Shown: in pieces, positions 16,980 through 26,254 of the stretch
How the letters are laid out: each line of letters starts with the position of its first letter
How positions within the stretch are numbered: position 1 is the stretch's first letter
Source of the DNA: Neobacillus cucumis
GTDB taxonomy: Bacteria; Bacillota; Bacilli; Bacillales_B; DSM-18226
Reading direction: 5' to 3'
DNA length: 64,000 bases
Assembly (NCBI RefSeq): GCF_023715505.1
Contig: NZ_JAMBOH010000023.1
Coordinates: forward strand, 1-64,000
Translations under genes and position numbers: made by a program
The notes under the pieces: model-generated
Told to the model about the DNA's origin: nothing
The model's database searches: none
What the model saw: only the letters and a program-made list of their open reading frames with translations

Positions 16980-17330
16980 AATTAACCCATTTTATCAGAT
17001 AAAATGGGCTCTAAAACGACATTTTTGACCATAATCGCTATAGGCTAAACTAACCAAACGTTTAGTTTAAAATGCCGAAATGTACGTCCTGTATGAATTT
17101 CTCTTATAAACTAGTAAAAAATATTGTCATATCCTTTCACAGACTAGAAGTCAATTTCCCGGAAAATTCTATTGTTTTCGTTTGACCTTACAAAATTCTT
17201 TACTTTTCCCGATGATCCCCCTTTAATCAAATATTTGGATAAAAACGAGCCAATCCGCACCAATTCTGAACTTCTCCCACAAAATGATTGAAAGAAATGT
17301 CGAGGGCTGTCAGTATTTTTTAATAACCTA
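16980..17330. repeat. Long diverged intergenic repeat, copy A
   Basis: About 330 bases share ordered blocks with 26335-26675: TTATCA(G/A)ATAAAA, CAAACGTTTAGTT, TAAACnnnTAAAAA, TTTCCCGGAAAATTCT, TTTTCGTTT, TTTCCCGATGAT and GAAAGAAATGTCGAG. Both copies directly follow a degenerate REP-like repeat. A palindromic core AAACGTTT flanked by AACC/AGTT is kept in both. A minus-strand frame at 17144-17383 crosses it but is not conserved in the other copy, so I regard it as non-coding. Confidence 0.65.
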
Positions 17331-17399
17331 TTCTGCTTTATATAGATTAAATGTAAATAAAATTGTAACAAAATAGATGGCATGCTTTGATTTTTTTAA

Positions 17400-17437
17400 A
17401 TAAAAAAATGGCTCAGTTCAACTAAACTGAGCCATTC
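17400..17437 (-). terminator. Terminator of the hydantoinase-type operon
   Basis: AATGGCTCAGTT pairs exactly with AACTGAGCCATT around a 6-base loop and is followed on the minus strand by TTTTTTATTT, about 55 bases after the last gene of the operon. Confidence 0.9.
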
Positions 17438-17490
17438 CTTAATATAGAGCGAATTCTAAGAAGGCTTTTCCTCCAATCAAATCCAGCATC

Positions 17491-18471
17491 TTAAACTTTT
17501 GTCCACCGGGCAGCAGACCCCAAAACAGGTGTCAAAGGTCTCTTATGTTCCAATACGTTCAAAATGTTCCTGGCCGAGAGCTCGGCCATTACATTTCTCG
17601 ACTCAACCGTAGCATTGCCGATATGGGGGGTTATAACCACGTTCTTAAATTGTTTTAACTCCTCCGTAATGTGTGGTTCGAATTCGAAAACGTCAAGGGC
17701 AGCTCCTGCAATTTCCTTTGCTTGCAGTGCTTCAACGAGATCGGCTTCCTTGACGACCGGACCTCTTGATAAGTTCAGAAAGAGTGCGTCCTTTTTCATT
17801 TTCCTAAAAGCATCTTTTGTGAAAAGATGATGTGTGCTTTCAGTATAGGCGGTATGTACAGTGATGACATCACATGACTGAAGAAGCTCCTCAAAATCCA
17901 AAAATGTGGCGTTATACTGTTCTTCAATCGTATATTCTTTTTGGAATCTGCCCGTGTAATACACTTCCATACCAAACGCTTTGGCTCGAGCAGCCACTGC
18001 CTGGCCAATTTTTCCAAAGCCCACAATGCCGAGTTTTTTACTTTTCAATTCTCTTCCTAAAAAGAAAAGCGGTGCCCATCCGTTAAATCCTTCCGTTCGG
18101 CAGAGTTGGTCTCCTTCCGGAATGCGTCTGGCAAGGGCCAGCAATAATCCAAGTGTCAATTCAGCCGTCGCTTCTGTCGAAACGCTTGGTGTATTTGTAA
18201 CATGAATGCCCCGTTCATTTGCTGCTTCGATATCAATATTATCAAAGCCTGCTCCAAAATTAGCGATGATTTTCAAGTGTGGGGCCGCCTCAATCACGGT
18301 CTTTGTTATCCTGGTAGAAAGGGGACAAAGCAGGGCATCCGCTCCAAGGACACCCACAATCAGTTCTTCTTCCGTGATCAACTTCTCTCCCATATAAACC
18401 TCGAATTCATGTTCCGATAGAAGGTCATAACCTATATCTGGAATTTCACCAGAAATGAAGATTTTTGCCAC
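17491..18471 (-). CDS. D-2-hydroxyacid dehydrogenase (GyaR/GhrB-like)
   Basis: NAD(P)-dependent reductase/dehydrogenase of the D-isomer-specific family. The ~326-residue protein has the nucleotide-binding motif GIVGFGKIGQAVAARA, the catalytic Arg in NLSRGPVV, Glu in DVFEFEPH and His in TPHIGNAT. It resembles glyoxylate/hydroxypyruvate reductases; the exact substrate is unknown. The frame has an ATG at 18483 with AAAGGA directly against it and a GTG at 18471 with a workable distance, so 18471 is chosen. It ends an operon with hydantoinase-type genes, suggesting it handles a 2-oxo- or 2-hydroxyacid product. Confidence 0.85.
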   Translation of the reverse strand: MAKIFISGEIPDIGYDLLSEHEFEVYMGEKLITEEELIVGVLGADALLCPLSTRITKTVIEAAPHLKIIANFGAGFDNIDIEAANERGIHVTNTPSVSTEATAELTLGLLLALARRIPEGDQLCRTEGFNGWAPLFFLGRELKSKKLGIVGFGKIGQAVAARAKAFGMEVYYTGRFQKEYTIEEQYNATFLDFEELLQSCDVITVHTAYTESTHHLFTKDAFRKMKKDALFLNLSRGPVVKEADLVEALQAKEIAGAALDVFEFEPHITEELKQFKNVVITPHIGNATVESRNVMAELSARNILNVLEHKRPLTPVLGSAARWTKV

Positions 18472-18488
18472 GTTTAAGTACATCCTTT

Positions 18489-19520
18489 CTATAAGGAAAG
18501 ATGATTTTCCTTTGCTTGATTTCTTTTATTTGGATTTGTCCAAAATATTGATGTATTTTTTACCCAATTTATATAATCCTGAAATGCTTCTTCGATCCCG
18601 TATTTTGGGTAATAACCAACATCAGTCTGCAAACGTTCAATGGCTAAGGGATGGGCATCCTGTGGAACAAAAAAGTCAACGTTTGCTAGATTTGGATTTT
18701 CTGTTATTTGGTAGTTGAAATGAGGAAACTCCTTTTCCAGCAGTTGGCACCATTGCTCCACTGTCCATGAGTGTCCTGAACCAATATTATATAAGTCATA
18801 TTGCAAATCAGTTTTCCCTATAATTTCCTTAATCGTATTGGCAATATCCCGGCTATAGACCCAATCTCTTAATCCCGGACGGGGTAAAATGGCCTCCTGG
18901 TTTAATGCGGCATGCCTCAGGGCCTGAAAAGGTCCGGATTGGGTATGGCGGATGCCGGTGTAGTGCTCCCATGGCCCAAAAATCTGGCCTAACCGGACTG
19001 CAATGACAGGAAGGCCAAATAACTCTTTATACCTTAATGCCGTCCTCTCTGCGGCAAACTTCGAAATTTCATAAAAGGTCCTTGGACATGGAATCGAGCC
19101 AGATTCTAGCAAACAATCCTCCTCGAAGGCTGTATCGCCATAAACTGAAACAGAGCTTAAATAAATAAATTTTTCTATCCCATTTCTTCGTGCAGCTTCA
19201 AGGACCTCGACGGTTCCCATATAATTTACATTCAGGATATTCCTGCTATAAAGCTTCTCTCGTTCCTCATCTGGTGTGATGACGGCTGCATGAATAATCG
19301 TGTTTATCTTATATTGTTTAATTACAGAATCCAACAAGACAGAGTCCAGAACATCGCCTTCCACATACGTATAGCTTCCCGGACGTCCTGCTAAGGAATC
19401 CTTTGCTTCTTCCGGAACGGGGAAAGTGGCATAATTGACAACATCCAGATGTTCATCCAAAAGTCTTTCAGTAATATTAATGCCTACAAACCCTGAACCT
19501 CCTGTGATTAATACACTCAT
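18489..19520 (-). CDS. NAD-dependent epimerase/dehydratase (extended SDR)
   Basis: 343 residues with the Rossmann start LITGGSGFVGINITERLL, the catalytic Ser in YLSSVSVYG and Tyr/Lys in FYEISKFAAERTAL, all typical of extended short-chain dehydrogenases acting on nucleotide sugars or related compounds. A ribosome binding site GGAGGAGG precedes the ATG. It lies in the middle of the operon, 5-17 bases from the dehydrogenase gene. A sugar-nucleotide-type epimerase in a hydantoin-type operon is unusual; the substrate is unknown. Confidence 0.8.
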   Translation of the reverse strand: MSVLITGGSGFVGINITERLLDEHLDVVNYATFPVPEEAKDSLAGRPGSYTYVEGDVLDSVLLDSVIKQYKINTIIHAAVITPDEEREKLYSRNILNVNYMGTVEVLEAARRNGIEKFIYLSSVSVYGDTAFEEDCLLESGSIPCPRTFYEISKFAAERTALRYKELFGLPVIAVRLGQIFGPWEHYTGIRHTQSGPFQALRHAALNQEAILPRPGLRDWVYSRDIANTIKEIIGKTDLQYDLYNIGSGHSWTVEQWCQLLEKEFPHFNYQITENPNLANVDFFVPQDAHPLAIERLQTDVGYYPKYGIEEAFQDYINWVKNTSIFWTNPNKRNQAKENHLSL

Positions 19521-19572
19521 CTAATCCTCCTCCATCAATCTATTATCTAGAATTAACTAAAGAAAACCACTG

Positions 19573-20841
19573 TTAACTCCCTGCTCTAGAGGATATTTGC
19601 TGATTTATTTTAGAAGCTACCCTCAATGCTGATTTATAGAGCAACTCCGTTCCTAGTGCAAGATCCTCGTAGCTGGCTAATTCGGCCGGATTATGACTGA
19701 TACCATCCTTGCATCGTACAAAAATCATGCCTATGTCGCATGCATTTGCGATAACCATGGCATCATGAAATGGCCCACTCATCAGCTTTGGACAATCCAG
19801 CTCCAGACTTTCACTTTCCTCCTGAATAATGGATTGTATCCATTCAGCACAATCTACAGGCTCTAGGTTTGTATCTTCCTGAACCTCTGCAGTAAGGTGA
19901 TAACTAGCTGCGACTTCCTCAATCATCGTACGGATCTGTTGTTCGTAGCGGTTACGCCGATCAAGGTCAATATCTCGTAAATCTATGGTGAATTCCACTT
20001 TTTCAGGGATGATATTTGGCGAATCCGGGAATACCCTCAAACTTCCAACTGTGGCAACCGAAGGGGCACCAGGCTCTTGTCTGACAATGTGGTTAACTTC
20101 CCCAATCATCTTAGCAGTGCCCAATAAGGCATCCTTCCGTAAATCCATCGGCACTGAACCAGCATGGCCGGCAAATCCTGCTACCTTCACGGTAAGCCAT
20201 AATGGTCCAGCGATTCCTGTGACAATCCCTACTGGCTTATTTTGGACGTCCAGTATTGGCCCCTGTTCAATATGCAATTCTAGAAATCCACCAATCGAAC
20301 CAGTCGGATAGACACACTCCTCTACTTTGTCCGGGTTGCAGCCAAAATTAAGCAAGGCTTGTCTCCGTGTGATTCCATCCTTATCGGTTCGCTCAAGCTC
20401 CCCTGGCTCTAGCTTGCCAACAATCCCCCTTGAGCCAAAAACTCCCTTTTTAAAGCGCCAGCTTTCCTCATCGCAAAATACTACCACTTCAATCGGGACC
20501 TCCGGTGTTATTCCTTGTTCAGTTAACGCCATCGCTACTTCCACACCCGCCAATACACCAGCTGTTCCATCAAAACGGCCACCATACGGCTGTGAATCCA
20601 GATGGGAGCCCATCATCAGGATTGGGCCTTCCACATTTTTCCCTTCTAATCGACCGATTAAATTTCCACAATCGTCAATCCGGACGGTCATTCCTGCTTC
20701 CTCCATCCAGCCGGCAACGACAGAGAAGGCTTCCTTCTCAATAGCGGAGAGAGCGGGCCGGCAAAGACCCGTTTCCCCAATTTTCCCTATTTGCGATATA
20801 ATCTCAAAGTGCTCCTGTAGTCTCGATTGGTTGATGTTCAT
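19573..20841 (-). CDS. Zn-dependent N-carbamoyl amino acid amidohydrolase (M20 family)
   Basis: Hydrolyses N-carbamoyl compounds (N-carbamoyl-L-amino acid, beta-ureidopropionate or allantoate type). About 422 residues with the metal-site motifs GSHLDSQPYGGRFDG, DEESWRF, LELHIEQGP, the dimer-domain GHAGSVPMDLRKDA and the C-terminal SHNPAE. The frame extends to 20904, but the ATG at 20841 has GGGGGAA upstream, still overlapping the hydantoinase gene by about 38 bases. Sequential action with the hydantoinase would convert a cyclic ureide to an amino acid, CO2 and ammonia. Confidence 0.85.
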   Translation of the reverse strand: MNINQSRLQEHFEIISQIGKIGETGLCRPALSAIEKEAFSVVAGWMEEAGMTVRIDDCGNLIGRLEGKNVEGPILMMGSHLDSQPYGGRFDGTAGVLAGVEVAMALTEQGITPEVPIEVVVFCDEESWRFKKGVFGSRGIVGKLEPGELERTDKDGITRRQALLNFGCNPDKVEECVYPTGSIGGFLELHIEQGPILDVQNKPVGIVTGIAGPLWLTVKVAGFAGHAGSVPMDLRKDALLGTAKMIGEVNHIVRQEPGAPSVATVGSLRVFPDSPNIIPEKVEFTIDLRDIDLDRRNRYEQQIRTMIEEVAASYHLTAEVQEDTNLEPVDCAEWIQSIIQEESESLELDCPKLMSGPFHDAMVIANACDIGMIFVRCKDGISHNPAELASYEDLALGTELLYKSALRVASKINQQISSRAGS

Positions 20842-22264
20842 TTCGATTCCCCCCAGCTTTTTTAATAGTTTGATATGCTTCTCCATATGGCTCTGCTTTG
20901 ACAAATTCCCCTTGCGCTAGGTCTCCTGTATAGCGTCCATTTTCTACAATTACTTCTCCGCGAAGCATCACATGCCGAGGGGATCCCTGGATCGCGAAGT
21001 CTTCATAAAAATTGTAATCACTGCCTTGCTTTTGATTTGCAGCAGAAATGTTTAGTTTTATTGAGGGATCAAATAAGACAAGGTCAGCATCGCTTCCCAC
21101 TACGATTGTTCCCTTTTTCGGGAATAAGCCCATAAATTTAGCGGGATTGGTTGATGTCAGCTCTACTAATTGGTTCAAGGAAATTTTCCCTTGCTTTACC
21201 CCATAGGTATATAGCATCTGAATCCAGTTCTCGATCCCATTTCCTCCATTCGGAATCTTTGTAAAATCATCAAATCCCAAGTGCTTTTGCTCTTTAAAAT
21301 TGAAGGAACAATGATCGGTTCCAATGCACTGTAAAGTTCCCTCCGAAATGGCATCCCAGAGTTTTTCTTGGTGATATTTCTCTCTTAGCGGCGGGGAACA
21401 GACATATTTTGCCCCTTCAAAATTTGGCAGTTCAAGGTAGGACTGATCCAAAAATAGATAATGTGGACAGGTTTCCCCGTAGACAGGCTGGCCATTAGAA
21501 CGAGCTCTGCGAATTTCCTCTGCTGCCTCTTCTCCAGAGACATGAACGATAAAAATTGGAGCTTCCGTTACTTTCGCTAACGCAATGGCACGGCGGGTGG
21601 CTTCCGCTTCAATTTCTAACGGACGGCTGACAGCATGATAGATAGGCTCGGTTTTTCCTTCATTAATTAATTGCTCTTGAAGCAGAGAAATCACTTCCCC
21701 ATTTTCTGCATGAACCATAACAAGCCCGCCCACTTGTTTTGATTTTTGCAGGACACGGAACAAGGTGGCGTCATCTACCATCTTATCCCCTTTATAAGCC
21801 ATGAATAGTTTAAAGGTCGATACTCCCTGCTCGACAGCAGAAGGGATCTCCTCAATAATTTCCTCCGTTAAATCAGTAATAGCGATATGCATGCTGTAAT
21901 CAATGGCTGTATTACCATTTGCCCGATCCTTCCATTTTTGTATCGTCTCCCTTAGGGTTGCTCCTTTTTCTTGAATGGCAAAATCAACGATGGTGGTGGT
22001 CCCGCCTGTTGCAGCGGCGATCGTATCTGTTTCCCATGGCATAGATAAAATCTCGCCATTTTCACCATTAGGCATGGACATATGCGTATGCTCATCCACT
22101 GCACCAGGGAGGATATACAAACCCTCTGCATCAATAATGGGTGCTCCCTCTATCTCCATCTGCCCGCCAATTCCCGTAATCTTCTCACCTTCAATAAGAA
22201 TATCTGCATAATAAGTTTCGCTGGCTGTTACAATACAGCCGTTTTTAATGATTGTTTTCCCCAT
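20804..22264 (-). CDS. Dihydropyrimidinase / D-hydantoinase
   Basis: Opens dihydropyrimidine or 5-substituted hydantoin rings. The ~486-residue amidohydrolase has the binuclear metal ligands in DEHTHM, the carbamylated Lys region TFKLFMAYKG, MVHAENG, IFIVHVS and the Asp in CIGTDHCSF. The frame runs to 22369 but the ATG at 22264 (MGKTIIKNG) has AGAGGAA upstream and is the family start. It overlaps the amidohydrolase gene. No dihydropyrimidine dehydrogenase is nearby, so full reductive pyrimidine catabolism is not encoded here. Confidence 0.9.
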   Translation of the reverse strand: MGKTIIKNGCIVTASETYYADILIEGEKITGIGGQMEIEGAPIIDAEGLYILPGAVDEHTHMSMPNGENGEILSMPWETDTIAAATGGTTTIVDFAIQEKGATLRETIQKWKDRANGNTAIDYSMHIAITDLTEEIIEEIPSAVEQGVSTFKLFMAYKGDKMVDDATLFRVLQKSKQVGGLVMVHAENGEVISLLQEQLINEGKTEPIYHAVSRPLEIEAEATRRAIALAKVTEAPIFIVHVSGEEAAEEIRRARSNGQPVYGETCPHYLFLDQSYLELPNFEGAKYVCSPPLREKYHQEKLWDAISEGTLQCIGTDHCSFNFKEQKHLGFDDFTKIPNGGNGIENWIQMLYTYGVKQGKISLNQLVELTSTNPAKFMGLFPKKGTIVVGSDADLVLFDPSIKLNISAANQKQGSDYNFYEDFAIQGSPRHVMLRGEVIVENGRYTGDLAQGEFVKAEPYGEAYQTIKKAGGNRNEHQPIETTGAL

Positions 22265-22387
22265 GATTCGTTCCTCTTTTCTACGGATTATTTTTACCTT
22301 CTTCCACGCTAGCAAACTCTGGACTGCCCAAATAATAGATGTAAGCCCGCCCCTTCTAAGTCGTGGCATAGAAGGACGGTCACTACT

Positions 22388-23452
22388 TTATTTCAAGTCT
22401 GACTTGATTAAGTCTGGATAGACCTCTTTCAGTAAGCTAAAGTCGTTGTAAGATTTAACCTCTGGCTTGGATTTGATATTCCCGACACTCATGAAATAAT
22501 CCATGATTCCATCACTATTGCTTTCTTTCCAATACGTATCATTGACTTCCATTGAATATTCGTTTCGGCTCATGATTTCCGTCAGTTCAGCTTCTGTCAA
22601 ATGCAATTCAGGAGCCAAGATTTTAACGGCTTCCTCACGATTAGAATTAATAAAATCAGTAGCTTTCTTTAAGCCTCGGATAAGTGCTTTGATTGTATTT
22701 GGGTTTTTCTTCAAGAAATCGTCGGTCGCCATCATAGTAGAATGGACACTTAACCATTGCACATCGCCCTTTTTGTCCGGAAGGTTACTCTTTCGGCCGC
22801 TAAGAACAAACTCTCCACCTGCCTCGATTCCTTTAGTAATAAATGGTTCCCACGCTGCAAGGGCATCGATATCACCTCTTTGCAGGGCAGCCAGTCCATC
22901 GCTTGGAGCAATATTGATGAATTTAATTTTACTTACATCTACGCCCAGCTCTTTGCCCATGCTATCCATGGCATATCTAACCTCTGCTCCATTAGGCATG
23001 CCAACCTTTAAGCCTTCTAAATCCTTAGCATCTGTTAACTTTAAGTTTTTAGAGCCTACCATAGCCTGCGTACCGGCCATTTGATCCAACACCGCAACCA
23101 CTTTAACCGGAACATTGGAGGCTTTCAACGTAATGGCGAGGAAGTTGGACATCAAACTGATGGGAGCACTGCCACCGGCAATCATAGAACCCATTTCCGG
23201 GCCATTTTCAATGAGTTGGTTTGTTACATCAACGCCCTCTTCTTTAAAAAAGCCCTTTTTTTCAGCAATGATTTGTGCTGCAGAAATTTGCGCATCACGC
23301 ACACCCATTAGCTTAAGCTTGTCCATCTCGGGTTTTTCATCGCTCGCAGTCCCTGCAGAAGTTTCTTCATTACTTTTTCCACAAGCAGCCAAGACAAGAA
23401 CAAGAATGGCTAAAAGACAAAGTGTTACTCGAAAACTTTTACGTTTTTTCAT
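22388..23452 (-). CDS. ABC transporter substrate-binding lipoprotein (NMT1/SsuA-like)
   Basis: 354 residues with a lipoprotein signal (LAILVLVLAACGK, Cys at about residue 24) and an NMT1/THI5/SsuA-type solute-binding fold (MIAGGSAPISLMSNFLAITLK, LKVGMPNGAEVRYAMDSMG, LQRGDIDALAAWEPF). Proteins of this group bind taurine, sulfonates, thiamine precursors or hydantoin/pyrimidine compounds. Its operon partners suggest a cyclic ureide. It delivers ligand to the permease encoded directly upstream. Confidence 0.85.
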   Translation of the reverse strand: MKKRKSFRVTLCLLAILVLVLAACGKSNEETSAGTASDEKPEMDKLKLMGVRDAQISAAQIIAEKKGFFKEEGVDVTNQLIENGPEMGSMIAGGSAPISLMSNFLAITLKASNVPVKVVAVLDQMAGTQAMVGSKNLKLTDAKDLEGLKVGMPNGAEVRYAMDSMGKELGVDVSKIKFINIAPSDGLAALQRGDIDALAAWEPFITKGIEAGGEFVLSGRKSNLPDKKGDVQWLSVHSTMMATDDFLKKNPNTIKALIRGLKKATDFINSNREEAVKILAPELHLTEAELTEIMSRNEYSMEVNDTYWKESNSDGIMDYFMSVGNIKSKPEVKSYNDFSLLKEVYPDLIKSDLK

Positions 23453-23512
23453 TTAAATTTCCCCTTCCTCCCACTGAATAAATGAATAGAATACTTGATA
23501 AACGTCAGCCTA

Positions 23513-24370
23513 TCATTTTTTCTCAACTGCGTTCTTTGCTCCTCCTTTTCTCCAAAACAATACCTTGCTCTCGATCTTTTTTAATAGATAAGCGAATAAA
23601 CTGTACTCGAGCCCAATTAGGATAATAGCTACAAACATATTGGATATTTTAAAGTAATTCCTGGCATCGACAATAATGTAGCCAAGACCGTTCTCAGCCC
23701 CCATCATTTCAGAAACGACTAGCGCCCCAAAGGATAAGCCTAAGCTGACCTGTATTCCTACAAGAATATTGGGGATAGCAGAGGGAAGAATCACTCGTGT
23801 GAAAATTTGCCTTTGATTGGCCCCAAGGCTCAAAGCGGAACGAACTAGAGTAGAGTTGACTGATTTCAGGCCGTCCAAAGTATAAATGAGCACTGGGATA
23901 AACGTTGACCAGGCGATAAGCAAAACCTTCGGAAATTCACCAATTCCAAACCAAATAATGAAAAGCGGAAGAAGTGCAAGTGCCGGGATAGGGCCGACCA
24001 GGTTAATAATGGGAGATATCCAATTTTCGACGAAACGGGATCTGCTCATGATCACACCCATTACGAGAGCGGATACGCACCCTAAACTGAAACCTGCTAA
24101 AATCCGAAAGGTGCTGGATAAAATACTTGCGGTAATGATTCCAGTTTTTGCAAGGATCCATCCATCCAATAGAATCACGGTCGGAGGCGGTAAGAAAAGC
24201 GGATTAAACAAACTTAATTGCTGATTTATCCTCCCAAATGCCTCCCATATGGCAAAAAACAGAACAATTGGCAAGACACTCTGCAGTATGGCTCGATAGT
24301 CAATCTTTTTCTTTACAGTGGTCGTTTTTTGCAATGGTGCCATTTCACTAATGGTTGATACCTCTCTCAT
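23513..24370 (-). CDS. ABC transporter permease (SsuC/TauC-like)
   Basis: 285 residues with about six membrane helices and the cytoplasmic EAA-type loop ALSLGANQRQIFTRVILPSAIPNILVGIQ that docks on the ATPase. GGGGGAAA lies before the ATG. It forms an importer with the neighbouring ATPase and substrate-binding lipoprotein; subunit order ATPase-permease-SBP is kept with short gaps. Confidence 0.9.
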   Translation of the reverse strand: MREVSTISEMAPLQKTTTVKKKIDYRAILQSVLPIVLFFAIWEAFGRINQQLSLFNPLFLPPPTVILLDGWILAKTGIITASILSSTFRILAGFSLGCVSALVMGVIMSRSRFVENWISPIINLVGPIPALALLPLFIIWFGIGEFPKVLLIAWSTFIPVLIYTLDGLKSVNSTLVRSALSLGANQRQIFTRVILPSAIPNILVGIQVSLGLSFGALVVSEMMGAENGLGYIIVDARNYFKISNMFVAIILIGLEYSLFAYLLKKIESKVLFWRKGGAKNAVEKK

Positions 24371-24383
24371 ATGGATTTCCCCC

Positions 24384-25136
24384 TTAATCTCGTATGACTT
24401 GACTTAATTCTTCTTCACCCATCAAAACCTGTTCAATTTCAGTCATTAATTGAGTAAATCGAGGATTGTCATACATTCTCGGATGTTGAATTCCTACATC
24501 AAAGACCTCGGCTATATCTCCATCTTTCATTACGATGACGCGGTCACCCAAATGGATGGCTTCACTAATACTATGAGTGACAAAGACCACCATCGGCCGA
24601 AGCTCCTGGCAAATACGGAGTAATTCTTTCCGCATCGTATCGCGGGTTAAAATATCAAGAGCTCCAAAGGGTTCATCCATTAGTAATATGTCAGGCCCGC
24701 TTGCAAGTGCTCTGGCAATACCAACACGCTGCTTCATTCCGCCTGAAAGTTCATCCGGGTAATGATTCGCATAATCCTGCAGACCGACTAATCGAAGGTA
24801 CTCCATCGCCTTTTCCTCTGCTTCACGCTTCGGCATACCCCGTACTGTCAGTCCAAAGGAAATATTCGTTATCACGTCATACCAAGGAAACAAGGCATGA
24901 TCCTGAAAAACAACGCCGCGCGATTTGGAAGGCCCTGTCACAGGAACTCCATCTACCTTGATAGAACCGGAGTCGGGTTGTAAAAACCCTGCGATCAAGT
25001 TTAGTAGAGTTGATTTTCCACAACCGCTATGACCTAGGATACAGAGAATTTCATGTGGTTTAATTTGAAGATGAATATCGTTTAATACTTTTTTCGTTCC
25101 AAATCCTTTATTTACGCCTTCAATCGTTAATTGCAC
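24384..25136 (-). CDS. ABC transporter ATP-binding protein (SsuB/TauB-like)
   Basis: 250 residues: Walker A GHSGCGKST, Q-loop VFQDHALFPW, signature LSGGMKQRVGIARALA, Walker B ILLMDEPFGALD and the switch His in VTHS. It starts with GTG, 7 bases after GGGTGG. It is the first structural gene of the operon, immediately downstream of three repeated operator-like sites. Confidence 0.93.
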   Translation of the reverse strand: MQLTIEGVNKGFGTKKVLNDIHLQIKPHEILCILGHSGCGKSTLLNLIAGFLQPDSGSIKVDGVPVTGPSKSRGVVFQDHALFPWYDVITNISFGLTVRGMPKREAEEKAMEYLRLVGLQDYANHYPDELSGGMKQRVGIARALASGPDILLMDEPFGALDILTRDTMRKELLRICQELRPMVVFVTHSISEAIHLGDRVIVMKDGDIAEVFDVGIQHPRMYDNPRFTQLMTEIEQVLMGEEELSQVIRD

Positions 25137-25211
25137 AGATAAACCACCCTCCCATATTTTTTAAGATTTATTGGGTACCCTTCATTCATAAAACGGGAAA
25201 CCGATAAATCA

Positions 25212-25350
25212 TATTGTCTGACTTATTGAAGCTGTAAGCTTTAAAGCCTTATTGTCTGACTTATTGAAGCCACATGAACCCTTAAGGTCTTTTTTTTCCA
25301 GCTGCTGATTCATCCCCCTTTAAGTGCAAAAGTCTTATTGTCTGACTTAT
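25212..25350. promoter_or_regulatory. Three copies of ATTGTCTGACTTAT: candidate FadR-type operators
   Basis: The word ATTGTCTGACTTAT occurs at 25213, 25251 and 25337, and the first two extend to ATTGTCTGACTTATTGAAGC. The core TTGTCTGAC-TT approximates the TTGTCnGACAA palindrome typical of FadR-subfamily GntR proteins. All three lie between the FadR-type regulator's 3' end and the ABC ATPase start, the last overlapping the regulator's stop codon. They most likely control the downstream operon. Confidence 0.75.
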
Positions 25351-26021
25351 ATCTTTTTAAGAAGTTCACATAAGTGATCCAGATGGAGTTTCATACACTC
25401 TTTCGCCAGTTTTTCATCTCTTGACTTAATGGCAGACACAATCTGCCGATGCTCTAAAATAATGTTTGCCAACCTGCCGGGATAATAGATAGTTTTTTCC
25501 TGTAAACGATTCATCATTTCTTCCAATGATTTTATAATATTGGTCAACACTTGATTTTGCGTGATTCGCGCTAACGTTAGATGAAATGCAATGTCCGCTT
25601 GTGATGCTTGCTCAGGCTGTTCCTCCATCCAAGCTATTAATTTTTCTAATTCTTCTAGGTCATGCTCATTCGCTCTTCTGGCAGCCAAACCAACAACAGC
25701 AATTTCTAGGATTTCACGGGTCTCGACTAAATCAAAAAGTGTTTCATTTTCAGCTTTGGGCGAGTAAATATTGGCCATATCCTCAATTGTGATATGACGA
25801 ATAGTTGTCCCCCCTCTTTTACGCCTGCTAACCACTCCAGTACTTTCAAGTATTTGCATGGCATCCCTTATAGAGCTTCTACTGACCCCAAACATCTCTG
25901 CAAGCTTTACCTCTGAAGGAAGCAATTGTCCTGGCTTTAAACTCCCATCTATTAATTTTTTTCTAATTTGAGCAACAATGCTTTGAGGTATCTTGGCAAC
26001 AGCCACCTCTTCAAAATTCAT
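25347..26021 (-). CDS. FadR-family GntR transcriptional regulator
   Basis: 224 residues: winged helix at residues ~10-75 (LLPSEVKLAEMFGVSRSSIRDAMQILESTGVVSRRKRGGT) and an all-helical FCD effector domain with the metal-binding pattern ETREILEIAVVGLAA...DIAFHLTLARIT...EHRQIVSAI. It is encoded upstream of, and in line with, the ABC/hydantoinase operon and probably regulates it through the three repeats at 25212-25350. The ligand is presumably a pathway intermediate. Confidence 0.88.
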   Translation of the reverse strand: MNFEEVAVAKIPQSIVAQIRKKLIDGSLKPGQLLPSEVKLAEMFGVSRSSIRDAMQILESTGVVSRRKRGGTTIRHITIEDMANIYSPKAENETLFDLVETREILEIAVVGLAARRANEHDLEELEKLIAWMEEQPEQASQADIAFHLTLARITQNQVLTNIIKSLEEMMNRLQEKTIYYPGRLANIILEHRQIVSAIKSRDEKLAKECMKLHLDHLCELLKKI

Positions 26022-26168
26022 TTACTCCCCTCCTTCTATACAACACGGTAATTTGTGATACTGTTTTTTGAATTATAGTAACTTTTAAAATATTATGTAT
26101 TTAAATTAATACTAAAAGAGAAAATATTCCATAATCATGTGATTAAATCTAACATCTTTTTTCAAGAA

Positions 26169-26230
26169 GGGAGCATGGGGACGGTTCTCGTGCTTCCATT
26201 TTGAATAGAAAGTGCCCTCCGTACTTCCAT
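26169..26230. repeat. REP-like repeat, copy 5 (degenerate pair)
   Basis: GGGAGCATGGGGACGGTTCT, CGTGCTTCC, then a decayed right arm. It is nearly identical to the copy at 13119 through the left arm and the following ATATT and A-run. Confidence 0.75.
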
Positions 26231-26254
26231 ATTTATGCAAAAAAAAAAAAAAAA

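Noticed and set aside
17144..17383. 79-codon minus-strand frame in the gap before the hydantoinase-type operon terminator
   Set aside because: It crosses a long intergenic repeat whose other copy (26335-26675) does not keep the frame.
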